Shown: positions 8,714 through 20,109, counted from the stretch's first letter. The stretch is DNA of 64,000 nucleotides from Methylococcales bacterium (GCA_028715725.1 JAQURG010000002.1:1-64000), one strand, 5' to 3'. Translations and numbers: made by a program. Notes: generated from the letters alone by a model not told the origin.

Positions 8714-9769
8714 ATGAACAACCGGAACTTGGAAAAAGCTAAAGACCAGAAATCGCAAGTGGTCGTCATTACTGGAGCAGGCGCCGGCGTCGGCCGTGCG
8801 GCAGCGCGGCAATTCGGCGAAGCCGGAGCCCGTATCGGGCTCATCGGACGCGGCCGGGAGCGCCTCGAACAAGCGGCCGATGAAGTGCGCAATCTGGGAG
8901 GTGAAGCTGTGGTTTGCGTAACGGATGTCGCTGACGCGGCCCAGGTCGAAGCTGCCGCTGCGGCCGTGGAAAAGGCATTCGGCCGGATCGATGTCTGGAT
9001 CAATAACGCCATGGCGACGATCTATTCGCCATTTCATAAGATTTCCGCAGAAGATTATAAGCGGGCCACTGAAGTCACCTATCTTGGCACAGTCTATGGC
9101 ACGATGGCAGCGCTCAGGCGCATGAAACATAACAATCACGGCGTCATCATTCAGGTAGGCTCGGCGCTGGCTTACCGGGCAATTCCGCTGCAATCGCCCT
9201 ACTGCGGCGCAAAGTTCGCTATTCGCGGTTTTACGGATGCCCTGCGCAGCGAGCTGTTGCACGACCGCAGCAAGATCAGGCTAACGATGGTGCATATGCC
9301 GGCGCTCAATACGCCTCAGTTCGACTGGGGCAAAAACCACATGCCGACGCGGCCGCAACCGGTTCCTCCCATTTTCGAGCCTGAGATGGCGGCCAAGGCT
9401 ATTTTCTGGGCAACGTCTCACAAACGGCGCGAGGTGTATGTCGGCCTGCCTACCGTAAGAGTCATCTGGGCGAACAAGTTCATCCCCGGCCTGATCGATC
9501 GGTATCTCGCGAAAGTCGGGTATTCCGGACAGCAAAGCGCGCAGCCGACTGACCCCGCAAGTCCTGATAATTTATGGCAGCCGGTAACGGGCAATTTTGC
9601 CGCCCACGGCCGCTTCGACAAGTATGCCAAACCCGGCACCATGCAGCTTTGGGCCACCATCTACCGGGAGCCGATCACCATCGGTCTGCTTGGCGCCGGT
9701 CTATGGGCTTTTTGGCATTTGCTTAACAAACCAGAGCGGCAGCGTCGGCTGGAAGACGCTGACATGTAG
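8714..9769 (+). CDS. Short-chain dehydrogenase/reductase with C-terminal extension
   Basis: A classical SDR of 351 residues. The NAD(P)-binding TGAGAGVGRAA motif is at about 21, NNA at about 98, the catalytic Ser in QVGSALAY, and YCGAK as the YxxxK motif. After the Rossmann domain (to about 270) comes an extension ending in a predicted membrane helix (TIGLLGAGLWAFWHLL), so the enzyme is probably membrane-tethered. An RBS-like AGGAG lies 11 bases upstream of the ATG (8697-8701). The substrate is not predictable. It follows the decayed catabolic genes and precedes an ASRT-like gene, and it is intact. Confidence 0.88.
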   Translation: MNNRNLEKAKDQKSQVVVITGAGAGVGRAAARQFGEAGARIGLIGRGRERLEQAADEVRNLGGEAVVCVTDVADAAQVEAAAAAVEKAFGRIDVWINNAMATIYSPFHKISAEDYKRATEVTYLGTVYGTMAALRRMKHNNHGVIIQVGSALAYRAIPLQSPYCGAKFAIRGFTDALRSELLHDRSKIRLTMVHMPALNTPQFDWGKNHMPTRPQPVPPIFEPEMAAKAIFWATSHKRREVYVGLPTVRVIWANKFIPGLIDRYLAKVGYSGQQSAQPTDPASPDNLWQPVTGNFAAHGRFDKYAKPGTMQLWATIYREPITIGLLGAGLWAFWHLLNKPERQRRLEDADM

Positions 9770-9844
9770 TCCGGATATTCGCCGATAAAGAAACACAGGC
9801 GTATTAAAACACCAGTTGATAGCTTTAATGATGGAGTGATAAAT

Positions 9845-10213
9845 ATGAATATCGGCAACAAGCGCTGGGTCATTCCCGATGTTTATATTCCTGCTGCCAG
9901 CACCGGCGAGAGCCGGGAATTGATCAGCCATGATGCGATATGCATTCTGAACTGCAATACTCAGGATGCCCATATCGAGATCACCCTTTATTTTTCTGAC
10001 CGGGAACCGGCCGGTCCGTATCGCTTTATTGTCGAGGCACTGCGCACCCGGCATTTGCGCTTTAACGAATTTACTGATCCTGCGCCTGTCCCGCACAATA
10101 CCGATTACGCCAGTGTTATCGAGTCGGATGCGCCTATTATCGTACAACATACCCGGCTCGATTCCCGCCAATCGGCGCTGGCGTTAATGACGACAATGGC
10201 TTATCCGGCCTGA
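9845..10213 (+). CDS. Sensory rhodopsin transducer-like (ASRT family) protein
   Basis: About 122 residues. The whole protein matches the pattern of the Anabaena sensory rhodopsin transducer family: KRWVIPDVYIP, SHDAICILN, DAHIEITLYFSDREPAGPY, then IVQHTRLDSRQ. In cyanobacteria the founding member is a soluble beta-sandwich tetramer that binds a microbial rhodopsin; many bacterial homologues occur without rhodopsin and may bind small ligands such as sugars. No rhodopsin gene is in the window. I chose the ATG at 9845 because GGAG lies 8 bases upstream; an in-frame GTG at 9836 overlaps that RBS. Confidence 0.8.
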   Translation: MNIGNKRWVIPDVYIPAASTGESRELISHDAICILNCNTQDAHIEITLYFSDREPAGPYRFIVEALRTRHLRFNEFTDPAPVPHNTDYASVIESDAPIIVQHTRLDSRQSALALMTTMAYPA

Positions 10214-10266
10214 TCATCTTGCGGCGCTCGTCGGCCAGGTCAAAAATTCATTAAAGGCCCAGCCGA

Positions 10267-10640
10267 TTACTGCAAGGCGGCATAAAAATAAGCCAATCCG
10301 AACAGCGAGATAATGGCCGAGCCATAGCATTGCGTCCATTGACTGAAGCGCAGAGTCCCGGCATCGGCTCTGCGCAAAAGGGTGAGCGCGAAAAAGGCCG
10401 GCAATACGACGAGCAGATGGCCTATTTCAACACCGGCGCTGAAAGCAATAATCGCCAGAGCAATATTGCTCATGGCCATACCGGACATGGCGTCCAGCAA
10501 CCCGCCCGCAAACCCCAGGCCGTGGAATAATCCAAAACCAAAAGCCAGAAGCAGGCGCATCCGGCCATGAATCTCTTACGGCCAGAAGACATTCTGAACA
10601 GCAACAGCTACGATGCTTGCCAATACGCAAGAATAGAAAA
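10267..10640 (-). pseudogene. HupE/UreJ-like membrane protein, 5' truncated
   Basis: The frame 10560-10267 encodes FGFGLFHGLGFAGGLLDAM and three hydrophobic helices, the C-terminal hallmark of HupE/UreJ_2 proteins (nickel-transport-related or hydrogenase accessory). Upstream in the same frame the family sequence continues (VAVAVQNVFWP), but an in-frame TAA separates it from the rest, and the N-terminus is missing where a MITE-like repeat begins at 10663. It converges on the ASRT-like gene. Confidence 0.6.
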
Positions 10641-10662
10641 TTTTTTATTAGCCAAAAACAGG

Positions 10663-10870
10663 AATCAAGAGCTAAATGTGAGAATATGAAATCAAAGAGT
10701 TGTGTTAATCGGATTTCCCCTCACCCAACCCTCTCCCTCAGGAGAGGGCTCAGCTCCGAATATGTGTGCACAGATTAGCCCTCAAGGGAGAAGAAGCAGG
10801 CACTTGTGTAGATACCTCTCCCTTCGGAGAGGACTTATCTACTGCACGTTGGATTTTTTAGCTCTTAATT
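10663..10870. repeat. MITE-like dispersed element, copy 1
   Basis: A segment of about 208 bp whose ends are inverted versions of one another (AATCAAGAGCTAAAT on the left, ATTTTTTAGCTCTTAATT on the right). It matches the element at 44375-44570 in the same orientation: the left ends share GAGCTAAAT.TGAGAATATGAAA, and the right ends share CCTTCGGAGAG, CTGCAC and TTTTTTAGCTCTTAATT. The centre contains CCTCACCCAACCCTCTCCC-type palindromic sequence. There is no coding potential of its own. Confidence 0.7.
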
Positions 10871-10991
10871 CACATTCGAGCCCTGCTTTACTCTGCAATA
10901 TTATCGGCTTAAAAAGAGCCTGATGAAAAATGCTCAAATATCCCGACGGCTGTCTGTTCCTGTCAAAAGCACTCATCGAAACGTGGAGTTA

Positions 10992-11333
10992 TTACCAAGG
11001 CTCTGCCATTAAGGAATTCTTGTCGCCCATTTCCGGCCCTGTTCTTGGATCGGGATCAAACTGGATACGGTAAAGCAGGTCGGTATCGAATACGCCAGCT
11101 TTGGGTATGGATGCGAAGGTTAAAGCCACAACGACTTTTTCTCCATTTGACTTGTCATCGCTCGGGAAACCGAATATATCCTACAAGTCCGCAGGACTGG
11201 TCGGAATGTCAGAGAAAATCGAGTTGATGGCATTAGGATCATTATGATCAGCGGCAATGCATATACCGGAAGTCAGGATGCAATTAAGAGCAACAAGACC
11301 AAGCAGCTTCCTCCTTTTTTGTATCATCTTCAT
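10992..11333 (-). pseudogene. DUF4331-family secreted protein, N-terminal fragment
   Basis: From ATG at 11333 the frame reads MKMIQKRRKLLGLVALN with a signal peptide ending ...GICIAADH, then DHNDPNAINSIFSDI, the usual start of DUF4331 proteins. An in-frame TAG lies at 11183-11181 (codon 51). The same frame then continues with DIFGFPSDDKSNGEKVVVAL and LLYRIQFDPDPRTGPE before ending at 10992. Full-length members are several hundred residues, so most of the gene is missing. The function of the family is not known to me. Confidence 0.7.
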
Positions 11334-11562
11334 TGCTGTACCCCGTAATTAATTTTAACTGGGAAAGGTTCCATAGCGCCGTTTGAATAGTAAAGTCCTG
11401 ACTTACCGGGCATTGATAGATAGCAACTTCAAAATACTTTTTTAAATCGGTCAAGATCAAAAAATATCTATTATCGAAGATTGTCAATCATTGATTTTTA
11501 ACGGAGATTAACTGATGCCTCCAGTTGATCGGAGCACACTATGAAAAGCCGGAATCAAGCTT

Positions 11563-14196
<2,634 letters not shown>

Positions 14197-14585
14197 GGAT
14201 CGTCACTCAGTGTTTCAGGTTGAAGTGTTGACCGGTTATAGGATGAACTGGAAAATAGAATGTTGGCTGTATCTGTCACAAGGTTTCTTGTTAATATTTC
14301 TAAAATCAATGTTCCATAATAGGCTCAGAAATACCAAATGCAAAATATATATTCAAAATTATGTTTTCTATCTATTGAACCGGAACTCCCTGATTTTTTA
14401 TCCGGAATATTTAAGCGCCTCAATTATAAACTTGTGCTGAATTGGCAAGGCGGCTAATCGTTAAGAGCAGCCATTGCGGCTTTGCAATAATAACCAGGCC
14501 TTGAAATAACCGGGATAATATCTGGCATTAACAGGAATTGGCAGGCTTTGGCACTGCCTGAGGAAAGTTAAGTTGAATGTATAGC
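14197..14585. other. Intergenic region, no feature recognised
   Basis: About 390 bp upstream of the histidine kinase and downstream of the macro-domain gene, AT-rich. I see no gene, RNA or strong terminator in it. It must carry the kinase promoter if the kinase is transcribed alone. Confidence 0.5.
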
Positions 14586-15077
14586 CTAAACACCCGGTTC
14601 TTCAGCAGGTCGGCCAGGAATATAGACGGCATAAATATAAACCGGGATAGCCAGATCACCCAGGCGCTCTTCAATTACGGGCCATACAACATCCCAATCG
14701 AGATCACCCACCCCGGTCGCTAATTTGGGTAATGCAATAGAATTCAATTTCTCGGTGGCTATCAGTTTCACTAATCCATTTAGTGACTGTATGACATTAC
14801 TCAGGGTCGCCTTGCAGGGATGATGATAGCGTCCATCCATGCCTTCATGCGTAATCAGATTCACAATCCGGACATTATTCGGCCCATTCCATATCCATGC
14901 TTCACCCGGCCTGGTGTTGTGTTGATAACACCAGCGATGAAAATCCTTTTTCATGTCCGGATATTTATTACGCAGCGCCAGTGATAAACCCTTATCCATC
15001 GGATCATCCAGTCCTACCGCGTGCGCAATCGCTTGCGCCTTGCTCAAAAAGATATCTCCTTCGACTTTATATAACAT
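14586..15077 (-). CDS. Macro-domain protein (ADP-ribose binding or hydrolysing)
   Basis: A single 163-residue macro domain. It begins with EGDIFLSKAQAIAHAVG (the family start, GDI...ANAAN-like), has VRIVNLITHEG in the central strand, and ALPKLATGVGDLDWDVVWPVI, the conserved P-loop that holds the distal ribose and phosphate. Macro domains bind ADP-ribose and some remove it from proteins, nucleic acids or O-acetyl-ADP-ribose. An AGGAGAG RBS precedes the ATG (seen as CTCTCCT at 15082-15088). No toxin gene of the DarT type is adjacent, so a DarTG system is not indicated. Confidence 0.85.
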   Translation of the reverse strand: MLYKVEGDIFLSKAQAIAHAVGLDDPMDKGLSLALRNKYPDMKKDFHRWCYQHNTRPGEAWIWNGPNNVRIVNLITHEGMDGRYHHPCKATLSNVIQSLNGLVKLIATEKLNSIALPKLATGVGDLDWDVVWPVIEERLGDLAIPVYIYAVYIPGRPAEEPGV

Positions 15078-15230
15078 AACGCTCTCCTTTTTTATTACGC
15101 TTGATCCAGATCATGCGGCCCAGTTGATTTAAGTCTTAACGCCAATAAATACTTTATTACGGCATTATCGAACACATCAAAATCGGCTAAAGCTTCCCTT
15201 TTCCTGATAAATCTTACCGGTCTACGCCTG

Positions 15231-15262
15231 AAAAAAGGGCGCCGTTTAACTGCTCGACGCCC
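15231..15262 (-). terminator. Rho-independent terminator downstream of csbD
   Basis: Read on the minus strand, GGGCGTCG, then a short loop, then CGGCGCCC followed by TTTTTT. The stem is imperfect but GC-rich and the T run is directly attached. It lies between the CsbD gene and the macro-domain gene and so probably ends csbD transcription. Confidence 0.55.
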
Positions 15263-15370
15263 TCGTCATTTTCTATCATCAGGCCCATCTTTGAATATCA
15301 GGAGGTAGAAGTATACGTACCGCCAGAGTTCTTCCGATAATATCAAATCAGAGCCATAGATAAAAACTCT

Positions 15371-15574
15371 TTAACGAAGATGAGTCTTTTCCCAATCTTC
15401 GACCTGTTGTTCGGCTACTTCCTTTCTGATTCCGTATCTCTCCTGAATCTTGCCAACCAGAATATCGCGATTCCCCATGATTTGGTCGACTTCATCATCG
15501 GTCAAGTCGCCCCATTGCGCTTTGACGTTGCCTGTGAATTGTTTCCAGTTACCTGCTACTTGATCCCAGTTCAT
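15371..15574 (-). CDS. CsbD-family stress protein
   Basis: A 67-residue protein, MNWDQVAGNWKQFTGNVKAQ, then DEVDQIMGNRDILVGKIQERYG and a charged end. This matches the small CsbD/YjbJ general-stress family, usually induced by osmotic, heat or stationary-phase stress; the biochemical role is unknown. A start at the ATG at 15574 is preceded by AGGAGA 8-9 bases upstream; the longer open frame to 15625 has no RBS. A terminator follows at 15231-15262. Confidence 0.9.
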   Translation of the reverse strand: MNWDQVAGNWKQFTGNVKAQWGDLTDDEVDQIMGNRDILVGKIQERYGIRKEVAEQQVEDWEKTHLR

Positions 15575-15985
15575 GTCTATTCTCCTAAGTCTATAAAAAT
15601 AAAAATCAAGCTCAGAGGCGAACATTCATGTTCGCTATAAACTCACTTACTAACTTAGCATCTGCGTCAGAATAGTTCTGTACGGTAACGTACATAATTG
15701 TTCAGCCTTTATCCATATCGATAATTTCAAATCCAGTCTCAGTTTGCAGCCAGTGGCTCCATATCTTTCTCATGAATTCCACCCTTAAGACCCAATATCA
15801 CTGCCGGCGTAAGTAGTCCTACGAATTGACAGTTTTACCCGAAATAATCAAAAATTAATGTCATCAATAAACCGATCTGGCTATCAGAGGACAGAACGAT
15901 TAATCTCGCGTAAAAGCTATCGGCTAAACTGATCAACCGATTTTCCTGCAGGAGGTAAGGATGGGAAGAATTGCGTCTGCAACAG

Positions 15986-16255
15986 CGATCGAGAGCACCA
16001 ACAGTAGGCGCTTTAGGCAGCGCAGAGGAGCAATTGCCGAGGCGATGCAAAGAACGTAACTCGCCTCCGGATGCGAGAACCCGATTCAAATAATCGCCGC
16101 GTTAGCGATATTTTAAATTAAGGAATGAAAATAAAATAACTTGAACATTTACTTTTTTGTGGGAGCGGCTTTAGCCGCGCTCTTCGCTCATATTACCCGA
16201 GTTATTAGTTACCGTTCCTAAAGAGGTCAAGATTCGGCTAACTGCGTAACATCAG
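15986..16255 (-). repeat. Dispersed repeat family R1, copy 1 (inverted relative to the other two)
   Basis: The reverse complement of this segment matches 30798-31081 along its whole length: it starts TGATGTTACGCAGTTAGCCG, then TCAAGACCTC-type sequence, GGAGCGGCTTTAGCCGC, GGAATGAAAATAA (in complement), AATCGCC...TTCAAATAATCG, and CTAAAGCGCCTACTGTTGG. Compared with copy 2 it lacks the second arm of the GGAGCGGCTTTAGCC palindrome. It lies in the 900-bp gap between csbD and the first cox operon. No gene is supported in that gap; the remaining part (15575-15985 and 16256-16476) should hold the csbD and cox promoters, but I cannot define them. Confidence 0.75.
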
Positions 16256-16476
16256 TTTGTAAAGGTAAATTCGACAAAAACAGGCTGCAATGGGAATCTT
16301 GATTGCAGAGCTTACTGATGGGTTTGATAAACTATCCTCATACAGCTGGATTTAATGCATAATTGCTATGTCGGCTTTTGCAGGGAAAATGACGATCAGT
16401 TTGGCTTAAAAGAATCTGTTTCAATCTGGAAAATCAACACAGGATTTTTAATTCCATTGACTTGGTAGTTGCGCTA

Positions 16477-17523
16477 ATGAATGATTACGGACCCGGATTT
16501 CGTCGTTGTACTCCGATTAATTACGCAGTGTTTTTATGCGCTCTTACTGCCGCATCCGCCGCATTGGCGGACAATGAAGCCGCTCCGCTTAACTATTTTT
16601 TACACAGTTACGGCCCGGCCGCAACGCCCACGATGCATCTGGGCTGGGTATTTGTCGCGCTTTTACTGGCAATCCTGATTATTGTTGCCTCGCTCCTGGC
16701 TGGTGCTGTTTTCCATAAGCGCCCTGTTGAAGATTTCCGGAAGATTGGCCGCGAAGAGGAAGGAATGCCGTGGATCTATATCGGAACCGGCATCTCCACC
16801 TGTATTCTGGTTGTGCTGGCTATTTATTCATTGGTCACGCTCAATGTGATAGCAAAACCAACCCATGTTCCGGGGCTAACACTGACTGTAACCGGGTATG
16901 ACTGGTGGTGGAAGGTGGAATATGAAAACGATGATCCGGCTCGCCATTTTGTAACCGCAAATGAAGTGCATATTCCTGTCGGAGTGCCCGTTCTCGTCAA
17001 GCTGAAAAGCGCAGATGTTATTCACGCGTTTTGGGTGCCGGTGCTTGCTGGAAAAACTCAAATGATTCCGGGACTGATCAATCAACAATGGCTCGAAGCC
17101 GACACCGAGGGCGTCTATGCAGGAGAATGTACGCAGTATTGCGGAGTTCAGCATGCGCACATGGGTTTAGAGGTTGTAGCGCAAAATACGGCTGAATTCG
17201 AAAAATGGCGAGACGCTCAGCGTAGAACCGCTCCACCAACTTCTGCCGCCGGTGCCAATGCCGGCCAGAAAATTTTTCTGGACCAGTGCGCCGGTTGCCA
17301 TACTGTTCGGGGCACCGAAGCAGTAGGCGCCCATGCCCCTGATTTGACGCATTTGAACTCCCGCCGGATGATTGCCGCCGGCCTCTTGACCAATACTCCA
17401 GATCATTTGATGCAATGGATCACTCATGCTCAGGAACTCAAGCCGGGGGCGCGCATGCCCAGCATGGTGTTAACACCGGCAGAGGCTAGTTCGCTGTCAG
17501 CATTTTTATCTACACTTAATTAG
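16477..17523 (+). CDS. coxB: Cytochrome c oxidase subunit II with fused cytochrome c (oxidase 1)
   Basis: A 348-residue caa3-type subunit II: signal peptide, two TM helices (WVFVALLLAILIIVASLLAG and WIYIGTGISTCILVVLAIYS), the cupredoxin CuA domain (SADVIHAFWVP, then GECTQYCGVQHAHM), and a C-terminal class I cytochrome c with CAGCH and a late Met (ARMPSM). CuA ligands His, two Cys, His and Met are present, but the usual Glu between the two Cys (CxExC), which also binds the Mg/Mn ion at the subunit interface, is Gln here. I chose ATG 16477; a longer TTG-start frame (16462) adds only five residues. It is the first gene of the plus-strand oxidase operon. Confidence 0.92.
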   Translation: MNDYGPGFRRCTPINYAVFLCALTAASAALADNEAAPLNYFLHSYGPAATPTMHLGWVFVALLLAILIIVASLLAGAVFHKRPVEDFRKIGREEEGMPWIYIGTGISTCILVVLAIYSLVTLNVIAKPTHVPGLTLTVTGYDWWWKVEYENDDPARHFVTANEVHIPVGVPVLVKLKSADVIHAFWVPVLAGKTQMIPGLINQQWLEADTEGVYAGECTQYCGVQHAHMGLEVVAQNTAEFEKWRDAQRRTAPPTSAAGANAGQKIFLDQCAGCHTVRGTEAVGAHAPDLTHLNSRRMIAAGLLTNTPDHLMQWITHAQELKPGARMPSMVLTPAEASSLSAFLSTLN

Positions 17524-17534
17524 GAACGCTGCTC

Positions 17535-19517
17535 ATGACCCATAATACGCCCGACCTTAGCCTCAATCGCGTACCGGAAATGGGCTCCGCCCCGATCGGA
17601 TCGGCGGCCGAAATACGTTTAGCCGAGCTATGGGAAACGGCTCCCGGATGGCGCGGCTGGTTATCGACGGTTGATCATAAAACCATCGGACTGCGTTATC
17701 TTGTCACGGCGTTTATTTTTTTGCTGATGGGCGGCGTCGAAGCGCTGATTATGCGTCTGCAACTGGCCGGGCCGGAGCAAAATCTGCTGACCCCGGAACA
17801 GTACAACCAACTGTTCACGATGCATGGCATTACGATGATTTTCCTATACTCGTTACCGATACTGTCGGGTTTTTCAAATTATTTGTGGCCGCTTATGCTG
17901 GGTTCGCGGGATATGGCCTTCCCGCGCCTTAATGCGCTCTCTTACTGGATATTCCTGTTTGCCGGCCTCTTTCTATACGTCAGCTTTCCTCTGGGTGAAG
18001 CGCCGAATGCAGGCTGGTTCAATTATGTGCCGTTTGCCGGGCTGGAGTATAACACCGGCCCCAATATCGATGTCTACGCGCTCGGCATGGTGTTATTGGG
18101 AATTTCCACAACGGTCGGGTCAATCAATTTCGTCGTTACACTGTTCCGGATGCGCGCGCCCGGCATGTCGATCAGCCGCGTGCCGATTCTGGTATGGGGA
18201 ACGCTCACCGCATCGGTCGCCAATATTTTTGCCATTCCCTCGGTCAGCCTCGCCTTTTTCTTACTGTGGCTGGATCGTCGGATAGGAACGCATTTTTTCG
18301 ATGTGGTCAATGGCGGCAAGCCTCTCCTTTGGCAACACTTGTTCTGGATGTTCGGGCATCCGTGGGTTTATGCAGTCGTGCTTCCGGCCATGGGTATTGT
18401 TTCCGACGCGCTGCCCACCTTTTGCCGGCGTCCGCTGGTCGGATATTCGGCAGTAGCGCTGTCAACCATGGCGACCATGCTGCTCGGCTTCGGAGTCTGG
18501 ATACATCACATGTTCGCCACCGGACTGCCGACACTTGCGCTATCGTTTTTCGGCGCCGCCAGCATGGTGATTTCGATTCCGAGCGCGGTCGCTGTTTTCG
18601 CCTGGATAGCCACTATCTGGTTGGGACGCCCTGTTTTCAATACGCCGTTTCTGTTTTTTGCCGGTTTTGTCATCCTGTTTGTTATCGGCGGGCTTTCAGG
18701 CGTTATGACCGCAGCCGTACCTCTGGACTTCCAGCTAAACGAAACCTATTTCATCGTCGCGCACCTGCATTACGTTTTGCTCGGCATTAATGTGTTTCCG
18801 GTCATTGGCGGAATCTATTACTGGTTTCCCAAATTTTTCGGCCGCATGATGAATGAAACATTGGGAAAATGGAGTTTCTGGGTCATGTTTATCGGTTTTA
18901 ACCTCGGCTTCTTCCCGATGCATGTGGCTGGCCTGCTGGGTATGCCGCGCCGAATATACACTTATGCGCCTCACATGGGCTGGAACATGGTCAATATGAT
19001 CACCTCGGTCGGGTCCTTTGTTTTTGCTTTGGGAATTTTGTTATTCCTGGTTAACGTCCTCGTCAGCCTGAAGCGCGGCGCATTGACAACTCCCAATCCC
19101 TGGGACGCCCCTACGCTCGAATGGGCGACGCCATCGCCGCCGCCGGCTTATAACTTTGCAGTGATCCCGATTATTGCCAGCCGTCATCCATTATGGGAGG
19201 ACCGCCTTGATGAAGGCGGTGGACGCTCCAGTCTTGAACAGGGCTATTTATTAATGGAAGGACGGGAAACATTAGGCACAACGTCACTCGACGCCGACCC
19301 GGACATCATTCTCAAAATGCCGGACGATTCCTTAGCCCCGTTCTTCCTCGGGCTGTTCAGCGCCCTGGTTTTTGCGGGCCTGCTGCTGCACTGGCAGAAT
19401 TTTACAATTTTGATGGTTCTGGCTTGCAGCCTGTCGCTGGCGGCATGGATGTGGCCGAGAAAAACCCTGCTCCAGCGCGTGCCGGATGCATGCGAGGAAG
19501 GAGCCGCACATGGCTGA
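17535..19517 (+). CDS. coxA: Cytochrome c oxidase subunit I with atypical proton-channel residues (oxidase 1)
   Basis: A 660-residue haem-copper oxidase catalytic subunit. Haem and CuB ligands are intact: His97, His275, His324-His325, His410, His412, plus Arg472-Arg473 and active-site Tyr279. D-channel entry residues are kept (Asn115, Asp126, Asn133). However, the A-family GHPEVY motif is GHPWVY (Trp277 replaces the proton-gating Glu), the K-channel Lys is Ala353 (PSAVAVF), and the Mg/Mn-site His-Asp is Asn402-Glu403. A C-terminal extension (about 590-645) has two extra TM helices, which matches the first two subunit III helices fused in caa3 enzymes; the following coxC is correspondingly short. 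It probably reduces O2; pumping is doubtful (inference). The gene starts 11 bp after coxB. Confidence 0.92.
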   Translation: MTHNTPDLSLNRVPEMGSAPIGSAAEIRLAELWETAPGWRGWLSTVDHKTIGLRYLVTAFIFLLMGGVEALIMRLQLAGPEQNLLTPEQYNQLFTMHGITMIFLYSLPILSGFSNYLWPLMLGSRDMAFPRLNALSYWIFLFAGLFLYVSFPLGEAPNAGWFNYVPFAGLEYNTGPNIDVYALGMVLLGISTTVGSINFVVTLFRMRAPGMSISRVPILVWGTLTASVANIFAIPSVSLAFFLLWLDRRIGTHFFDVVNGGKPLLWQHLFWMFGHPWVYAVVLPAMGIVSDALPTFCRRPLVGYSAVALSTMATMLLGFGVWIHHMFATGLPTLALSFFGAASMVISIPSAVAVFAWIATIWLGRPVFNTPFLFFAGFVILFVIGGLSGVMTAAVPLDFQLNETYFIVAHLHYVLLGINVFPVIGGIYYWFPKFFGRMMNETLGKWSFWVMFIGFNLGFFPMHVAGLLGMPRRIYTYAPHMGWNMVNMITSVGSFVFALGILLFLVNVLVSLKRGALTTPNPWDAPTLEWATPSPPPAYNFAVIPIIASRHPLWEDRLDEGGGRSSLEQGYLLMEGRETLGTTSLDADPDIILKMPDDSLAPFFLGLFSALVFAGLLLHWQNFTILMVLACSLSLAAWMWPRKTLLQRVPDACEEGAAHG

Positions 19518-20109
19518 AGCAATGCAAACGGCCCAGGCATTGCCGGCAGGAAGCGAAGGCAAACGTTCCGGCGGCTGGTGGGGCATGATAGCGCTGATTG
19601 TTACGGAAGGATCGCTGTTCGGCTATTTGCTGTTCAGTTATTTCTATCTTGCATCGCAAACAGAGCAGCATTGGCCGCCGGAGGGCTTGCCTGATCTGCT
19701 TATACCGGGTATCAATACGTTAATATTACTTTCCAGCAGCATTTTTGTCTGGATCAGTGAGCGCTGCATTCAGAGCAGGCAGATGCGCTGGAGCATTGCA
19801 TCGATGGCTTTGGCGGTCATTCTTGGCGTTTGTTTCGTCGTCATTCAATTGCATGAATGGAACGATAAAAGTTACGATATGGCTGCGAATCTGTATGGCT
19901 CGTTGTACTTCACTATTACCGGATTTCATATGCTTCATGTTATCGTCGGCCTGATCATATTGCTGCTACTGCTGCTGTGGCTTGGGCTGGGTTATTTCGA
20001 TAACAGACGTTACGCCGCCGTGACTATTGGCGGATTATATTGGCATTTTGTCGATGTGGTCTGGCTGTTTGTATTTACCAGCCTGTATCTAACGCCCTAT
20101 CTTTACTAG
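19510..20109 (+). CDS. coxC: Cytochrome c oxidase subunit III (oxidase 1)
   Basis: About 199 residues with five TM helices, typical of the short caa3-type subunit III. Family marks are WWGMIALIVTEGSLFGYLLFSYFY, VIQLHEW, then GFHMLHVIVGL and YWHFVDVVWLFVF. I chose ATG 19510, overlapping the coxA stop by 8 bp; a longer frame from 19486 would overlap more. The first two helices of a canonical subunit III are supplied by the CoxA C-terminal extension. It stabilises the catalytic subunit. Confidence 0.93.
   Translation: MAEAMQTAQALPAGSEGKRSGGWWGMIALIVTEGSLFGYLLFSYFYLASQTEQHWPPEGLPDLLIPGINTLILLSSSIFVWISERCIQSRQMRWSIASMALAVILGVCFVVIQLHEWNDKSYDMAANLYGSLYFTITGFHMLHVIVGLIILLLLLLWLGLGYFDNRRYAAVTIGGLYWHFVDVVWLFVFTSLYLTPYLY

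Noticed and set aside
9597..9873. Overlapping frames inside and after the SDR gene
   Set aside because: They are shadows in other frames without motifs or RBS.
11045..11227. Plus-strand 60-residue frame
   Set aside because: It is the antisense of the DUF4331 pseudogene, which has real family similarity on the minus strand.
14586..15077. DarTG toxin-antitoxin system
   Set aside because: Only the macro domain is present; no DarT-like ADP-ribosyltransferase gene lies on either side.
17535..19517. CoxA1 as a nitric oxide reductase of the haem-copper superfamily
   Set aside because: The active-site Tyr (GHPWVY), a complete CuA subunit II and a subunit III are present, which favours an O2 reductase.
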